A DNA stretch of 64,000 nt from Saprospiraceae bacterium (GTDB taxonomy: Bacteria > Bacteroidota > Bacteroidia > Chitinophagales > Saprospiraceae), in the NCBI GenBank assembly GCA_013214355.1, contig JABSSL010000008.1, forward strand, positions 188,010-252,009, in the 5' to 3' direction. The notes under the pieces are model-generated. The model was not told where the DNA came from. It saw nothing but the letters and a program-made list of their open reading frames with translations, and did not search any database. Shown in pieces: positions 18,457 through 26,725 of this stretch; the stretch's first letter is position 1, and each line of letters begins with the position of its first letter. The translations under genes were made by a program, and so were the position numbers.

Positions 18457-19725
18457 ATGAAAGTTTCAGCATCTAGCATTTTCCAGCTTTTATTCTTGCT
18501 TTTTCTACTCTCCCTTACCACTCAATCCTATTCCCAAGAAGCGCACCGCCGCTGGCGCAAAATGAATCAGATTCGCAACGATAAATTCGACCTGATTTTA
18601 CCCGAGGTGATGCGCGAGAACGATATTGATATGTGGATCATCATGAACCGCGAAGGGAATTTCGATCCTTTGTACCCGGATATGGGAGAAGGTTATGTCG
18701 GTTCGACGGGCTATTACATCTTTACAGATCGTGGCGGCGATCGGATTGAACGGGTGGCCTTGGGGATCAGCGGGTATTTGCTAGAGCAAGGCGGGGCCTA
18801 TGACTACTTTGGGTCGGACCTAGAGTTAAAGAACTTTGTAGAGGAACGGGATCCGCAGCGAATTGGATTGAATATTTCTACATCCATTGGAGGGGCGGAT
18901 GGGTTGTCACACTCCGGTTATTTGGAACTAGCCGAGATTTTGGGGAAGAAGTATGAGGATCGCTTCGTATCAGCAGAGAAGCTGGCTTCAGACTTTAGAT
19001 CAAGGCGAGTGGCCAGTGAAATTGCGGTGTATGGCGAAGCTTGTGAATTATCCTATACTATTACGGAAAGGGCTTTGTCGAATGAAGTGATTACGCCGGG
19101 CGTGACCACTTTAGAAGATGTTGCCTGGTGGATGAAGGAGCAACTATTCAAGCACAATCTGGAGTCTTCTTTCGGGATGCCCTCGGTCTATATCACTGGT
19201 AGCTGGGGAATCGTAGCTACTTCCACGGATCGCATCATTCAGCGGGGAGACGTGATCATGATCGATTGGGGCGTGGGCTTAATGAATATGTATACAGATA
19301 TGAAGCGCATGGCTTATGTGCTGCAAGAAGGAGAAACCACGGTACCACCTGGTATCCAAAATGCTTTTGATCAGGCCGTTAAGGTCCGGGACGTAATCAA
19401 AAAAACGATCAAGCCTGGGAAAACGGCGAAAGAAGTAGAGACCACCGTGTATGAGGCTTTGACCGCCGCCGGATTCAATAAAATGAAGGGCTTTAACAAA
19501 TACACGGAAGGAGATGTAACGGATGTGATCATCGGCTGTCATTCCGTAGGGAACTGGGGGCATGGCATCGGGCCTTCCATTGCTTTTTTCAACCCCGTTC
19601 GACTAGGCTATGAGATCAAACCTTCCAATTTATTATCCATCGAGTTATTCGCCTACACCAAAGTACCAGAGTGGGGAGGCAAGAAGCTCCGGGTACCCCT
19701 GGAAGATGATGCCCTCGTAACCTAG
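18457..19725 (+). CDS. Exported M24 (Xaa-Pro aminopeptidase-like) protein, ends at a premature TAG
   Basis: A 422-residue protein with a signal peptide followed by a creatinase/Xaa-Pro aminopeptidase fold. The N-terminal domain covers about residues 30-190 and the pita-bread catalytic domain the rest. Metal ligands of M24 are apparent: Asp in MIDWGVG, Asp in MYTDMKRM, His in GNWGHGIGPSI, and Glu in LLSIELFAYT and PLEDDALVT. It would release N-terminal residues before proline in the periplasm. The frame stops with TAG immediately after EDDALVT, but the same frame continues without another stop for 17 codons (RGVEWIYPINPRVLVIK), matching the usual end of the family. The stop is therefore probably a nonsense mutation or a sequencing error. 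Confidence 0.85.
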   Translation: MKVSASSIFQLLFLLFLLSLTTQSYSQEAHRRWRKMNQIRNDKFDLILPEVMRENDIDMWIIMNREGNFDPLYPDMGEGYVGSTGYYIFTDRGGDRIERVALGISGYLLEQGGAYDYFGSDLELKNFVEERDPQRIGLNISTSIGGADGLSHSGYLELAEILGKKYEDRFVSAEKLASDFRSRRVASEIAVYGEACELSYTITERALSNEVITPGVTTLEDVAWWMKEQLFKHNLESSFGMPSVYITGSWGIVATSTDRIIQRGDVIMIDWGVGLMNMYTDMKRMAYVLQEGETTVPPGIQNAFDQAVKVRDVIKKTIKPGKTAKEVETTVYEALTAAGFNKMKGFNKYTEGDVTDVIIGCHSVGNWGHGIGPSIAFFNPVRLGYEIKPSNLLSIELFAYTKVPEWGGKKLRVPLEDDALVT

Positions 19726-19779
19726 CGAGGAGTAGAATGGATTTACCCCATCAACCCTCGAGTATTGGTGATTAAGTAA
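19723..19779 (+). other. In-frame stop and 17-codon continuation of the M24 gene
   Basis: The TAG at 19723-19725 is followed in the same frame by codons reading RGVEWIYPINPRVLVIK and then TAA at 19777-19779. The continuation reads like the terminal beta-strand region that follows DDALVT in complete M24 peptidases. A single change of the first base of the TAG to C, G or A restores a 440-residue protein. The restored gene would overlap the convergent membrane-protein gene by 8 bp. Confidence 0.7.
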
Positions 19780-20215
19780 GTGTTTGACGAGTTTCAGTTC
19801 TGCCTTTCAAGCTAAGCACTAAACAAAGTAGAGCGAGACCTAAGCCCATTATACCCCCATAAAACTGCGGAACGGCAGAGAATGTCTTGGCGGCATAGAC
19901 GACACCAAGGAGGTACAATAGGATGATATACCAACCAGAAGGAGAAGGATAGTCATGCCTGTTTTGCTTTTGGAAAAGCACCAAATGCAGTAAGCCAATG
20001 ATGATAAAGGATACCCCCATCATAAAACTCATGAGCCCCCAAGTATTCCAAAGACTTTGTTGGGTCCCCATGATGTCAATGGTTGCGGTGAGTTGGATTT
20101 CGACATGGGCAATAGTCAAATCTTTAAAGTGCGTCCAAGTATGCAGTGCGCCCACTAGGATGGGGAATACAACGCCAAGTAGAAGGTAAATGACTCTGGT
20201 GATTTTCCTGCTCAT
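19772..20215 (-). CDS. Four-helix membrane protein, function unknown
   Basis: A 147-residue protein with four predicted membrane helices (about residues 7-25, 58-82, 93-110, 115-135) and a short polar loop (QKQNRHDYPSPS). Motif GALHTWTHFKDL sits just after helix 1. It resembles small unannotated four-helix families of Bacteroidota and spirochaetes (LIC_13387-like), but I cannot assign a function. It overlaps the extended M24 reading frame tail to tail and lies 40 bp downstream of a Crp/Fnr regulator gene on the same strand, which may regulate or be co-transcribed with it. Confidence 0.6.
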   Translation of the reverse strand: MSRKITRVIYLLLGVVFPILVGALHTWTHFKDLTIAHVEIQLTATIDIMGTQQSLWNTWGLMSFMMGVSFIIIGLLHLVLFQKQNRHDYPSPSGWYIILLYLLGVVYAAKTFSAVPQFYGGIMGLGLALLCLVLSLKGRTETRQTLT

Positions 20216-20255
20216 TGTTTTTGTACAAAGAACGATCGCTACCCAATCCCAGTCA

Positions 20256-20840
20256 TTAACGTTTGTTAATAAATATCCTTTTGCGAATGCGACTGAGGCT
20301 AATTGGCGTTACCCCAAGATATTGAGCCAGGTAATATTGAGGTAGACGTTGGATGAGATCAGGTCGTTCTTGCAACAGTTCCTTGTACCTTTCTTCTGGA
20401 GTGTTAGTCAAGAGAGAAGCAGCCCTATCGTAGAGTTGTTTTTCCTTTCGCTTACCGATGAATTCACTGAAGCGTTTAACATCAGGGATCTGATCGCTCA
20501 GTTCCTCAATAGTCCGAAAAGAGATTCTGAGAATTTCACAATCTTCGATGGCACTGAGCCGTACAGCTGTACTCAGCTGATTTTGATAGCTAATGTAGTC
20601 GCCAAAGAAATCTCCTTCGGTGTAAAATTCATGTATAAACTCGGCACCATCTTTTAGCTGATAAGCTCTTATGATTCCTTTGTTAATGAAGCCTGCATGC
20701 GAAGCTATTTTTCCAGGGCTCTCCCACAATTCATCTTTCTTCAATTGGACAGACTCCAAATGACTAGCAAAGGTCAAAAATTCGCTAGGGTTGAAGGCAA
20801 TCAATTTCCGGATCTTTTGCGCTAGTAAATGGGTATCCAT
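20256..20840 (-). CDS. Crp/Fnr-family transcriptional regulator
   Basis: A 194-residue protein with a cyclic-nucleotide-binding-like beta-roll. The family pattern is clear (FINKGIIRAYQLKDGAEFIH, FYTEGDFFGDYISY). A C-terminal helix-turn-helix reads LPQYYLAQYLGVTPISLSRIRKR. It lacks the Cys cluster of Fnr and the strict cAMP-binding residues of E. coli CRP, as is usual for Bacteroidota members, so the signal is unknown. It is transcribed toward the four-helix membrane protein, 40 bp away. Targets are not predictable. Confidence 0.87.
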   Translation of the reverse strand: MDTHLLAQKIRKLIAFNPSEFLTFASHLESVQLKKDELWESPGKIASHAGFINKGIIRAYQLKDGAEFIHEFYTEGDFFGDYISYQNQLSTAVRLSAIEDCEILRISFRTIEELSDQIPDVKRFSEFIGKRKEKQLYDRAASLLTNTPEERYKELLQERPDLIQRLPQYYLAQYLGVTPISLSRIRKRIFINKR

Positions 20841-20949
20841 GAGAGAATGTAATGCATCTAGTAAATCACTAATTTAGGTAAAACCTAGAACAGCCTTAGG
20901 TATAAAACTCAGTGTCCCCCTTTGAAAAGTACAACATCATAAAAGCCCC

Positions 20950-22266
20950 CTAGTATGTCTTAAATTTAAGTTTTTCCTGCGTTGCCCATTTTCTAATAAT
21001 ATACATATGCTCAGGTTTTGGATTAGAATTGTGCTTACCGAGCGCTTGCTTGATGTTGCCCTCCGTATCTACCTCGATGGTCACTAGTGATTTCTCCTCT
21101 TCTTGACCGGCATCCAGTCGTAAAGACCAGATTGAACACCAACCCTCCATACAATCTTCCACATAAGTGGCCACACAATGCCGCAGTCGCTTACCCTCCT
21201 TGCACAAGTCGTCATAACTTGTCAATTCAACAATATGATACCTCTTTTTGCCTACCTGACTTTCAAACTCAGCGTGCGCTGCTCTTCTCCAAAACTTGCC
21301 TTGGAATTGCGGCTGGTAATTGGGATCCGACTCTACCGTGGTATACCACTCACCCATCTCGCGTTGCAAGCGCGGCAGGCTGTAACTCGCCAATAGAAAG
21401 GCGTCATTCTGCCTATTTTCGAAATATCGATGATGCAAATAGCCTAGGAGGACAGGCAACTCTCTCAAGTCTAGATTCTTCTCATGCCGAGCTAGGAATG
21501 GCAACAGTTCTGCTTTAAAGTGATCATTAAACAAATAGAATTGATCGAAACAAGAACGCAGTCGATCATGCAACTGATCACTTCCGCCCAAGCCTCGCAC
21601 TCGCCCGTAAAAGAGCGCTTCCTCAAAAGAAAGATAATAGGGAGCCTGAACGGTCCAGTGCGCCATCATTCTGGTTAAAGGGAAGGGCAGGCCTGGGCAT
21701 TGCCGCAGGTTCTTTCCTGTAATCAGAGACAGGGCCCATTTCGCGCTTATACTGAATGTTAATACAGTTGTTAGTCGATAGAGAACGAAAAGAGGAGCAT
21801 AATTAAAGAAGTTGCGGAGCGGAACCGCTCTGAAAAGAATAAAGTTACGTTTGAGCTCGCCACGAAAAAGAGCGCGATGAAGTCTGGGAAACTGCCGGTT
21901 GGTCCAAAAGGCCATGAGGGGAACACAGACAGCCACGCCCAATTTTTTCAGCCCATCCTCCCTTTCCACTCCAAAACGTCGGCAAATGCGTAGAAAGTGA
22001 GGACTTGCCACGAAAGCTCCTAATAATTTCGCCAACAATTTCAGCGTAATCGGAGATAGAGAAACGCCAGCGCATAGCCAACGCTTGTTGTACAAGCGAG
22101 CGATAGATCGGGGAGCGATATTTGCTGACTGCGGCATGGCTTCCAATGACACTAGTTCCCGTCGTATCCGCTTCCATCTCTTGCTGGAAAGGTTAATGGT
22201 CCAAATGCGTCGAAAAAGGAGTAACCGATCTTCCGTTTGAATAGTATTTGGGGTTGCCGTTTCCAC
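20950..22266 (-). CDS. PcfJ-domain protein
   Basis: A 438-residue protein starting at GTG (22264-22266); the next in-frame ATG is over 40 codons downstream. The N-terminal half is basic and leucine-rich without a recognised domain. The C-terminal part matches the PcfJ-like pattern: ELTSYDDLCKEGKRLRHCVA, TYVEDCMEGWCSIWSLR, SLVTIEVDTEGNIKQALGKH, ending in IIRKWATQEKL. PcfJ proteins were first named from conjugative plasmids of enterococci, but related genes are scattered on Bacteroidota chromosomes; their molecular function is not established. A repeat element lies 58 bp upstream of its start. Confidence 0.78.
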   Translation of the reverse strand: METATPNTIQTEDRLLLFRRIWTINLSSKRWKRIRRELVSLEAMPQSANIAPRSIARLYNKRWLCAGVSLSPITLKLLAKLLGAFVASPHFLRICRRFGVEREDGLKKLGVAVCVPLMAFWTNRQFPRLHRALFRGELKRNFILFRAVPLRNFFNYAPLFVLYRLTTVLTFSISAKWALSLITGKNLRQCPGLPFPLTRMMAHWTVQAPYYLSFEEALFYGRVRGLGGSDQLHDRLRSCFDQFYLFNDHFKAELLPFLARHEKNLDLRELPVLLGYLHHRYFENRQNDAFLLASYSLPRLQREMGEWYTTVESDPNYQPQFQGKFWRRAAHAEFESQVGKKRYHIVELTSYDDLCKEGKRLRHCVATYVEDCMEGWCSIWSLRLDAGQEEEKSLVTIEVDTEGNIKQALGKHNSNPKPEHMYIIRKWATQEKLKFKTY

Positions 22267-22324
22267 TTTTATTGGTTTTGGTCTTTAGACTATGTTTGAT
22301 CAAGTCTCAATTGCCTTCGAGTGG

Positions 22325-22458
22325 TAAATTTTATTTTGTACTGCGTTAGACCTGCCTGCCGGCATAGGCAGGTTTTTCGCCGAATTGCCCGCATCTACCT
22401 GGCTGCGTCAGCGAGACAGGTTCGACTGCAAAATCTGCCTTGTTCAAAACAAAATTTC
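22325..22458. repeat. Inverted-repeat-bounded intergenic element with nested hairpins
   Basis: The ends are AAATTTTATTTTGTAC at 22326-22341 and, read on the opposite strand, AAATTTTGTTTTGAAC at 22442-22457, giving near-perfect 16-bp terminal inverted repeats. Inside are a GC-rich hairpin ACCTGCCTGCCGGCATAGGC followed by AGGT and TTTTT (about 22350-22377) and a second hairpin CCTGGCTGCGTCAGCGAGAC followed by AGG. No coding potential is seen. The structure suggests a MITE or REP-type repeat; a copy count in a full genome is needed. It occupies the middle of a 542-bp gap. Confidence 0.65.
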
Positions 22459-22808
22459 CTCACTCCCGACTAATCAGCCTTGGTCAAACAGATTCTTAGC
22501 TTCTGGTTTTTTTGGAAACTAATTTTGGGGTAAATCAGTTAGAGCGCTGCATAAGCGAGACAACTGCAATAACCAAGCTGCCTTTATTTTGGTTCCTGCC
22601 TGGCCTCACTTTTTACTGTCTAATTGCACGCCTTGTGAACAACAGTTAGATGAATCTCACAACCGCTACTAGACAGGATGGCCGACAGAAACATCAGCAC
22701 ACAGCCTCAATCCAGACAAATTTACCCACCTTCATGCCCTATAGCTGAAAATTTATGCCTAGGTTAGGTTCTGTAATGCAACCTAATACCATAGATTAAC
22801 CAACTGCT
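22459..22808. other. Intergenic region with a degenerate repeat-like block
   Basis: No gene is supported here. Around 22541-22590 the text GCGCTGCATAAGCGAGACAA followed by CTGCAATAACCAAGCTGCC resembles the interior of the preceding repeat (GGCTGCGTCAGCGAGACAGG, then ACTGCAAAATCTGCC). It may be a decayed partial copy. The remainder is the leader of the GMC oxidoreductase gene; no clear promoter was identified. Confidence 0.4.
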
Positions 22809-24530
22809 ATGTCGAATTACGATTACAATTATAATATTGACGCCAAGAAAAACATGACCTACGACGCCATCGTCATAGGTTCAGGGATGAGCGGCGGCTG
22901 GGCAGCTAAAGAGCTCTGTGAGGCTGGCCTCAAGACTCTAGTGCTAGAGCGAGGAAGGATCGTTCAACACCTAAAAGATTATCCCAACATTGATAAGGAA
23001 AGTTGGGATTGGAAACTACGTGGTGGTATCACGCCGGCCGAGAAAAAAAAGCACTACAAAGCGATTCGCACCAATTGGATAGGGGAAGGGAATAAAGATC
23101 TCTATGCCAATGACGAAGAAAATCCCTATACGGAAATCAAACCCTTTATGTGGCTACGCGCGCATCAAATGGGTGGCCGTTCACAACTCTGGGGTAGGCA
23201 AACTTACCGCTGGAGTGATTTGGATTTTGAGGCTAATGCTAAAGATGGACACGGAATTGATTGGCCGATTCGGTATAAAGATATCGAGCCGTGGTATACC
23301 TACGTGGAGAAGTACATCGGGATTAGTGGACAAGCCTTGGGGCTTCCACAATTACCTGACAGTCACTTCCTTCCACCCATGGAATTGAACTGTGTAGAAA
23401 AGGATGTCAAAGCCCGAATTGAAAAGAATTTTCCGGGCCGAAATATGACGATCGGTCGGGTAGCACATTTAACCGTTCCGCACAATGGGCGTGGACAATG
23501 CCAGTCTCGCAATAAGTGCAGCATGGGCTGCCCCTTTAGCGCTTTTTTCTCTAGTACTTCCGTGACACTACCGGCTGCCAATGCTACCGGAAATATGACT
23601 ATTCGACCTTGGTCCATTGCCCATTCCATCATCTACGATGAGCAAAAAGGAAAGGCCACTGGAGTAAAGGTAATCGACGCGGAATCGGGTGAAATGGTGG
23701 AATACTTTGCGAAGATTATTTTCTGCAATGCTTCGACCTTAAGTAGTACTCGCATCCTCTTAAATTCTACTTCCAATCGTTTCCCTAATGGCATGGGCAA
23801 CGATAGTGGTGAATTGGGACACAACCTGATGGATCACACCTATCGGGTAGGTGCTATGGGTGTGTTTGAGGGGCATGAGGACAAATACTATAAAGGCCGT
23901 CGACCTAATGGCATCTACATTCCTCGCTATTGGAACATCAATGAGGAAACCCAATCAGATAAGTTTGTGAGAGGGTTTGGCTACCAAGGCGGAGCTTACC
24001 GCGCGGGCTGGGGTCGAGGTGGAAACATGGATGATTTCGGGGCAGATTTCAAAAAGTCTTTGCTCAATGATCCCGGACCATGGCATTTCTTCATCACCGG
24101 ATTCGCAGAATGCTTGCCCTACCATGAAAACAAGGTAACGCTAGATACCGACAGCCTGGACAAGTGGGGTCAGCCAACCTTAGCCATTGATTGTGAGTGG
24201 AAAGACAATGAACTAGCCCTCAACAAGCAGATTCAGGAAGATGCGGTGGAAATGCTGGAAAAATCGGGCTTGAAGGACATCATTGGCTTTGATAATAAGC
24301 ATGAGCCAGGGTTCGGCATCCACGAAATGGGTACAGCACGCATGGGTAAAGACCCAAAGACTTCCGTTCTTAATGCTCATAATCAGGTGCATGGATGCGA
24401 AAATGTCTTTGTCACAGACGGAGCCTGCATGACCTCCAACTCCTGTGTCAATCCTTCCTTGACCTACATGGCGCTCACCGCACGCGCCGCCAATCACGCC
24501 ATTTCTGAACTCAAAAAGCAAAATCTCTAG
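22809..24530 (+). CDS. GMC-family oxidoreductase (FAD-dependent alcohol/sugar dehydrogenase)
   Basis: A 573-residue flavoprotein of the glucose-methanol-choline family. The FAD-binding motif IVIGSGMSGGWAAKEL is at about residues 21-36, followed by the second signature LRAHQMGGRSQLWG. CSMGCPFSAFFSST and the C-terminal NVFVTDGACMTSNSCVNPSL with His/Asn-type active site follow. No signal peptide is apparent, so export may depend on its partner, the small subunit 4 bp downstream. Together they resemble the gluconate/sorbitol dehydrogenase type of periplasmic complexes. A third, cytochrome subunit is not present here. The substrate is probably a sugar or polyol, not determinable. Confidence 0.9.
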   Translation: MSNYDYNYNIDAKKNMTYDAIVIGSGMSGGWAAKELCEAGLKTLVLERGRIVQHLKDYPNIDKESWDWKLRGGITPAEKKKHYKAIRTNWIGEGNKDLYANDEENPYTEIKPFMWLRAHQMGGRSQLWGRQTYRWSDLDFEANAKDGHGIDWPIRYKDIEPWYTYVEKYIGISGQALGLPQLPDSHFLPPMELNCVEKDVKARIEKNFPGRNMTIGRVAHLTVPHNGRGQCQSRNKCSMGCPFSAFFSSTSVTLPAANATGNMTIRPWSIAHSIIYDEQKGKATGVKVIDAESGEMVEYFAKIIFCNASTLSSTRILLNSTSNRFPNGMGNDSGELGHNLMDHTYRVGAMGVFEGHEDKYYKGRRPNGIYIPRYWNINEETQSDKFVRGFGYQGGAYRAGWGRGGNMDDFGADFKKSLLNDPGPWHFFITGFAECLPYHENKVTLDTDSLDKWGQPTLAIDCEWKDNELALNKQIQEDAVEMLEKSGLKDIIGFDNKHEPGFGIHEMGTARMGKDPKTSVLNAHNQVHGCENVFVTDGACMTSNSCVNPSLTYMALTARAANHAISELKKQNL

Positions 24531-24534
24531 CATT

Positions 24535-25128
24535 ATGAATAGAAGAGATGCTCTAAAAAATACAGCTCTGTTAGGAGGAACTGCTGCTTTATCGACCTCC
24601 CTATTAGGCCTGCTACAATCTTGTCAGGCGCAAGCCCGCTTAGACTGGGAACCACAATTTTTATCTACAGCACAAGCCCAGCTCGTAGGTGCATTGGTAG
24701 ATACCATTCTCCCTACTACCGACACTCCAGGTGCACTGGATGTGAATGTGGATGTGTTCATCGATCTCGTCTTCCATAAGATGTATGATGAAGCGGGGCA
24801 AAAGCAAGTTACAACTGAAATGACCACCTTCGATGAAGACTGCCAATCAAAATTCGGCAAGGTCTTCGCGGATTTAGATGGTGAACAAAAAACCACCGTA
24901 CTCCGAGAAGCAGAAGCCAATTCTCCTAAAAGTGGTCGAGGAGTATGGGGAATGAGCGTAGAAAAAACCGAACCGGTTGGCTTTTACCGATCTCTTAAAT
25001 CCTTGGCCGTTTGGGCTTACTGCTCCAGTGAGGAAATTGGGAAGAATGTATTGAATTACGATCCGATTCCTGGCCCCTATCAAGGTTGCGTACCGCTCTC
25101 CGACGTAGGGAAGGTCTACAGCTTATAG
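24535..25128 (+). CDS. Gluconate 2-dehydrogenase subunit 3 family protein
   Basis: A 197-residue small subunit of GMC-type dehydrogenases. It starts with a twin-arginine-like signal (MNRRDALKNTALLGGTAALS) and a possible lipobox (LLQSC). The mature part has the family pattern LVGALVDTILPTTDTPGALD and VFIDLVFHKMYDEAGQK. It begins 4 bp after the GMC gene, so the two are surely co-transcribed. The twin-arginine signal would export the folded flavoprotein complex to the periplasm. A strong hairpin follows the stop codon. Confidence 0.87.
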   Translation: MNRRDALKNTALLGGTAALSTSLLGLLQSCQAQARLDWEPQFLSTAQAQLVGALVDTILPTTDTPGALDVNVDVFIDLVFHKMYDEAGQKQVTTEMTTFDEDCQSKFGKVFADLDGEQKTTVLREAEANSPKSGRGVWGMSVEKTEPVGFYRSLKSLAVWAYCSSEEIGKNVLNYDPIPGPYQGCVPLSDVGKVYSL

Positions 25129-25137
25129 CTTTAACTC

Positions 25138-25179
25138 TGCTCACTCAGGGTGTGTGTGAATTCACCCGCTGAGTGAGCA
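25138..25179. terminator. Bidirectional hairpin between convergent genes
   Basis: An 11-bp perfect stem, TGCTCACTCAG at 25138-25148 with CTGAGTGAGCA at 25169-25179, enclosing GGTG/CACC that can add four more pairs. It lies in the 54-bp gap between the convergent dehydrogenase subunit and FucP-like permease genes. There is no T-run on either side, so factor-independent termination is likely but not certain. Confidence 0.6.
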
Positions 25180-25182
25180 CCC

Positions 25183-26454
25183 CTACGCTCCTACCCTTTT
25201 GCTCGCCACAAAACCATAGTAAGTGATCACCCCGAAGCAAAGTAGAGGAACAAGATAGGCGATCTTAATACTGCCGCTCGCATCAGAAACAAAGCCCATT
25301 ACCTGCGTTAGAATGGCCCCGCCAAGAATCGCCATGATTAAGCCGGAGCCTCCGATCTTGGTATCCTCTCCCAATCCTGCTACACCCAATGCATAGATCG
25401 TGGGAAACATCAAAGACATGCAAGCTGAAATGCTCACCAAGGCGTAAACGGCCAGGTATCCACTCCCAAACATAACAATAGCGGTCAAACCAATGGCAGC
25501 AGCAGCTAGCATACCTAATAGGTTTTTAGCATCGATGTAACGCATCAGGAAGGTGCATACAAAACGGGATATTAGGAAAGCATATAAGGCATAACTATAG
25601 TATTGAGAAGCATTCGCCTCATCCAGTGAAAGTTCCTGCATAACATAACGAATGGTGTAGGACCAAACACAAATCTGGGCGCCCACATAAAAGAATTGAG
25701 CAATCACTCCCCATACCCAATTTGGCTTTTTCAGCAAGCGTTTGAAAGTGCCGCCGAAATCGAGGGAACCACTATCCGCCGCCTTGGGCATACGGGTGAC
25801 TGCAATCGCTAACCAAATCAGTAAGAGGACCAAAGCCACGCCAACGTAGGGTCCCATGACCGCTGATAATTCAGCCGCTTGGATCTCCTGCAATTGTTCT
25901 GCGGACAATTGGGCGCGTTCATCTGCTGAAGCTTGATTGAGTTTGGACAGTATAAATCTTCTACTTAGTTCCACTCCAAGGATGGAACCGATTGGATTAA
26001 AGGATTGGGCGAGGTTAAGGCGTTGAGTGCCGGTTTCTTCGGGGCCCATGGCCACGATGTATGGGTTGGCAGCGGTCTCTAGAATGGATAAGCCTCCGGC
26101 GAGAATAAAAAGGGCGGCTAAAAAGTGTCCGTAAACCATCGTTTTACTAGCCGGATAAAACAATAGCGCTCCGGCCACAAACAAGCCGAGACCAATTAGT
26201 ATCCCAGACTTATAGGAATACTTTTTCGTAATGATTGCGGCAGGGATGGCCAGCAAAAAGTAGGAGCCATAAAAGACAAATTGTATCCAAGAAGTCTCAG
26301 CATCACTTTTGCTCATGATCTTCTTGAAGGCAGCCAATAAGGTATCCGTCATATTATTGGCCAGCCCCCACATCAAGAATAGACTAGTGACGAGAACAAA
26401 GGCGAGGATAGGAGTTTGATCCAATAGTTTAGACTTATTGTTGGCAGTTGACAT
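25183..26454 (-). CDS. L-fucose:H+ symporter-like permease (FHS family)
   Basis: A 423-residue major facilitator close to FucP. The segment FLMWGLANNMTDTLLAAFKK is the N-terminal signature of fucose permeases, followed by ETAANPYIVAMGPEETGTQR and LNLAQSFNPIGSILG. About 12 membrane segments are expected. Loss of the Asn-Asn-Met pattern would argue against fucose, but it is intact here. Fucose transport fits the alpha-L-fucosidase and mutarotase in the same window, though these are 13-17 kb away. Another FHS permease is at 8155-9366. It is divergent from the GH2 gene. Confidence 0.85.
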   Translation of the reverse strand: MSTANNKSKLLDQTPILAFVLVTSLFLMWGLANNMTDTLLAAFKKIMSKSDAETSWIQFVFYGSYFLLAIPAAIITKKYSYKSGILIGLGLFVAGALLFYPASKTMVYGHFLAALFILAGGLSILETAANPYIVAMGPEETGTQRLNLAQSFNPIGSILGVELSRRFILSKLNQASADERAQLSAEQLQEIQAAELSAVMGPYVGVALVLLLIWLAIAVTRMPKAADSGSLDFGGTFKRLLKKPNWVWGVIAQFFYVGAQICVWSYTIRYVMQELSLDEANASQYYSYALYAFLISRFVCTFLMRYIDAKNLLGMLAAAAIGLTAIVMFGSGYLAVYALVSISACMSLMFPTIYALGVAGLGEDTKIGGSGLIMAILGGAILTQVMGFVSDASGSIKIAYLVPLLCFGVITYYGFVASKRVGA

Positions 26455-26725
26455 GGTTCAAATTTTAGGTGGTTTCGCTCTACTTTGAGCTTTTGATCCG
26501 AATGCTTTCGAATTGCTTATCATCCATTCCTTTGGGCCGGCCAACAAATATTACTTTTTCACCTATAGAGACTTAGCACATATGGTTGGAAGTGGGACAC
26601 AAATGTTTTTGCCCATAAATGCCCGATCGCATCCCAAATCCAAAGTGGTGTAAATATGAACAATAGTGGCACAGCTTAGCTCGGACAAACCTGAACTTTA
26701 CTTCCTCAACAAAACAAAAATCGAC

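Noticed and set aside
22527..22605. tRNA D-arm-like text TCAGTTAGAGCGCTGCATAA
   Set aside because: No matching acceptor or T-arm is found at the right distance. The text is better explained as a degenerate copy of the nearby repeat.
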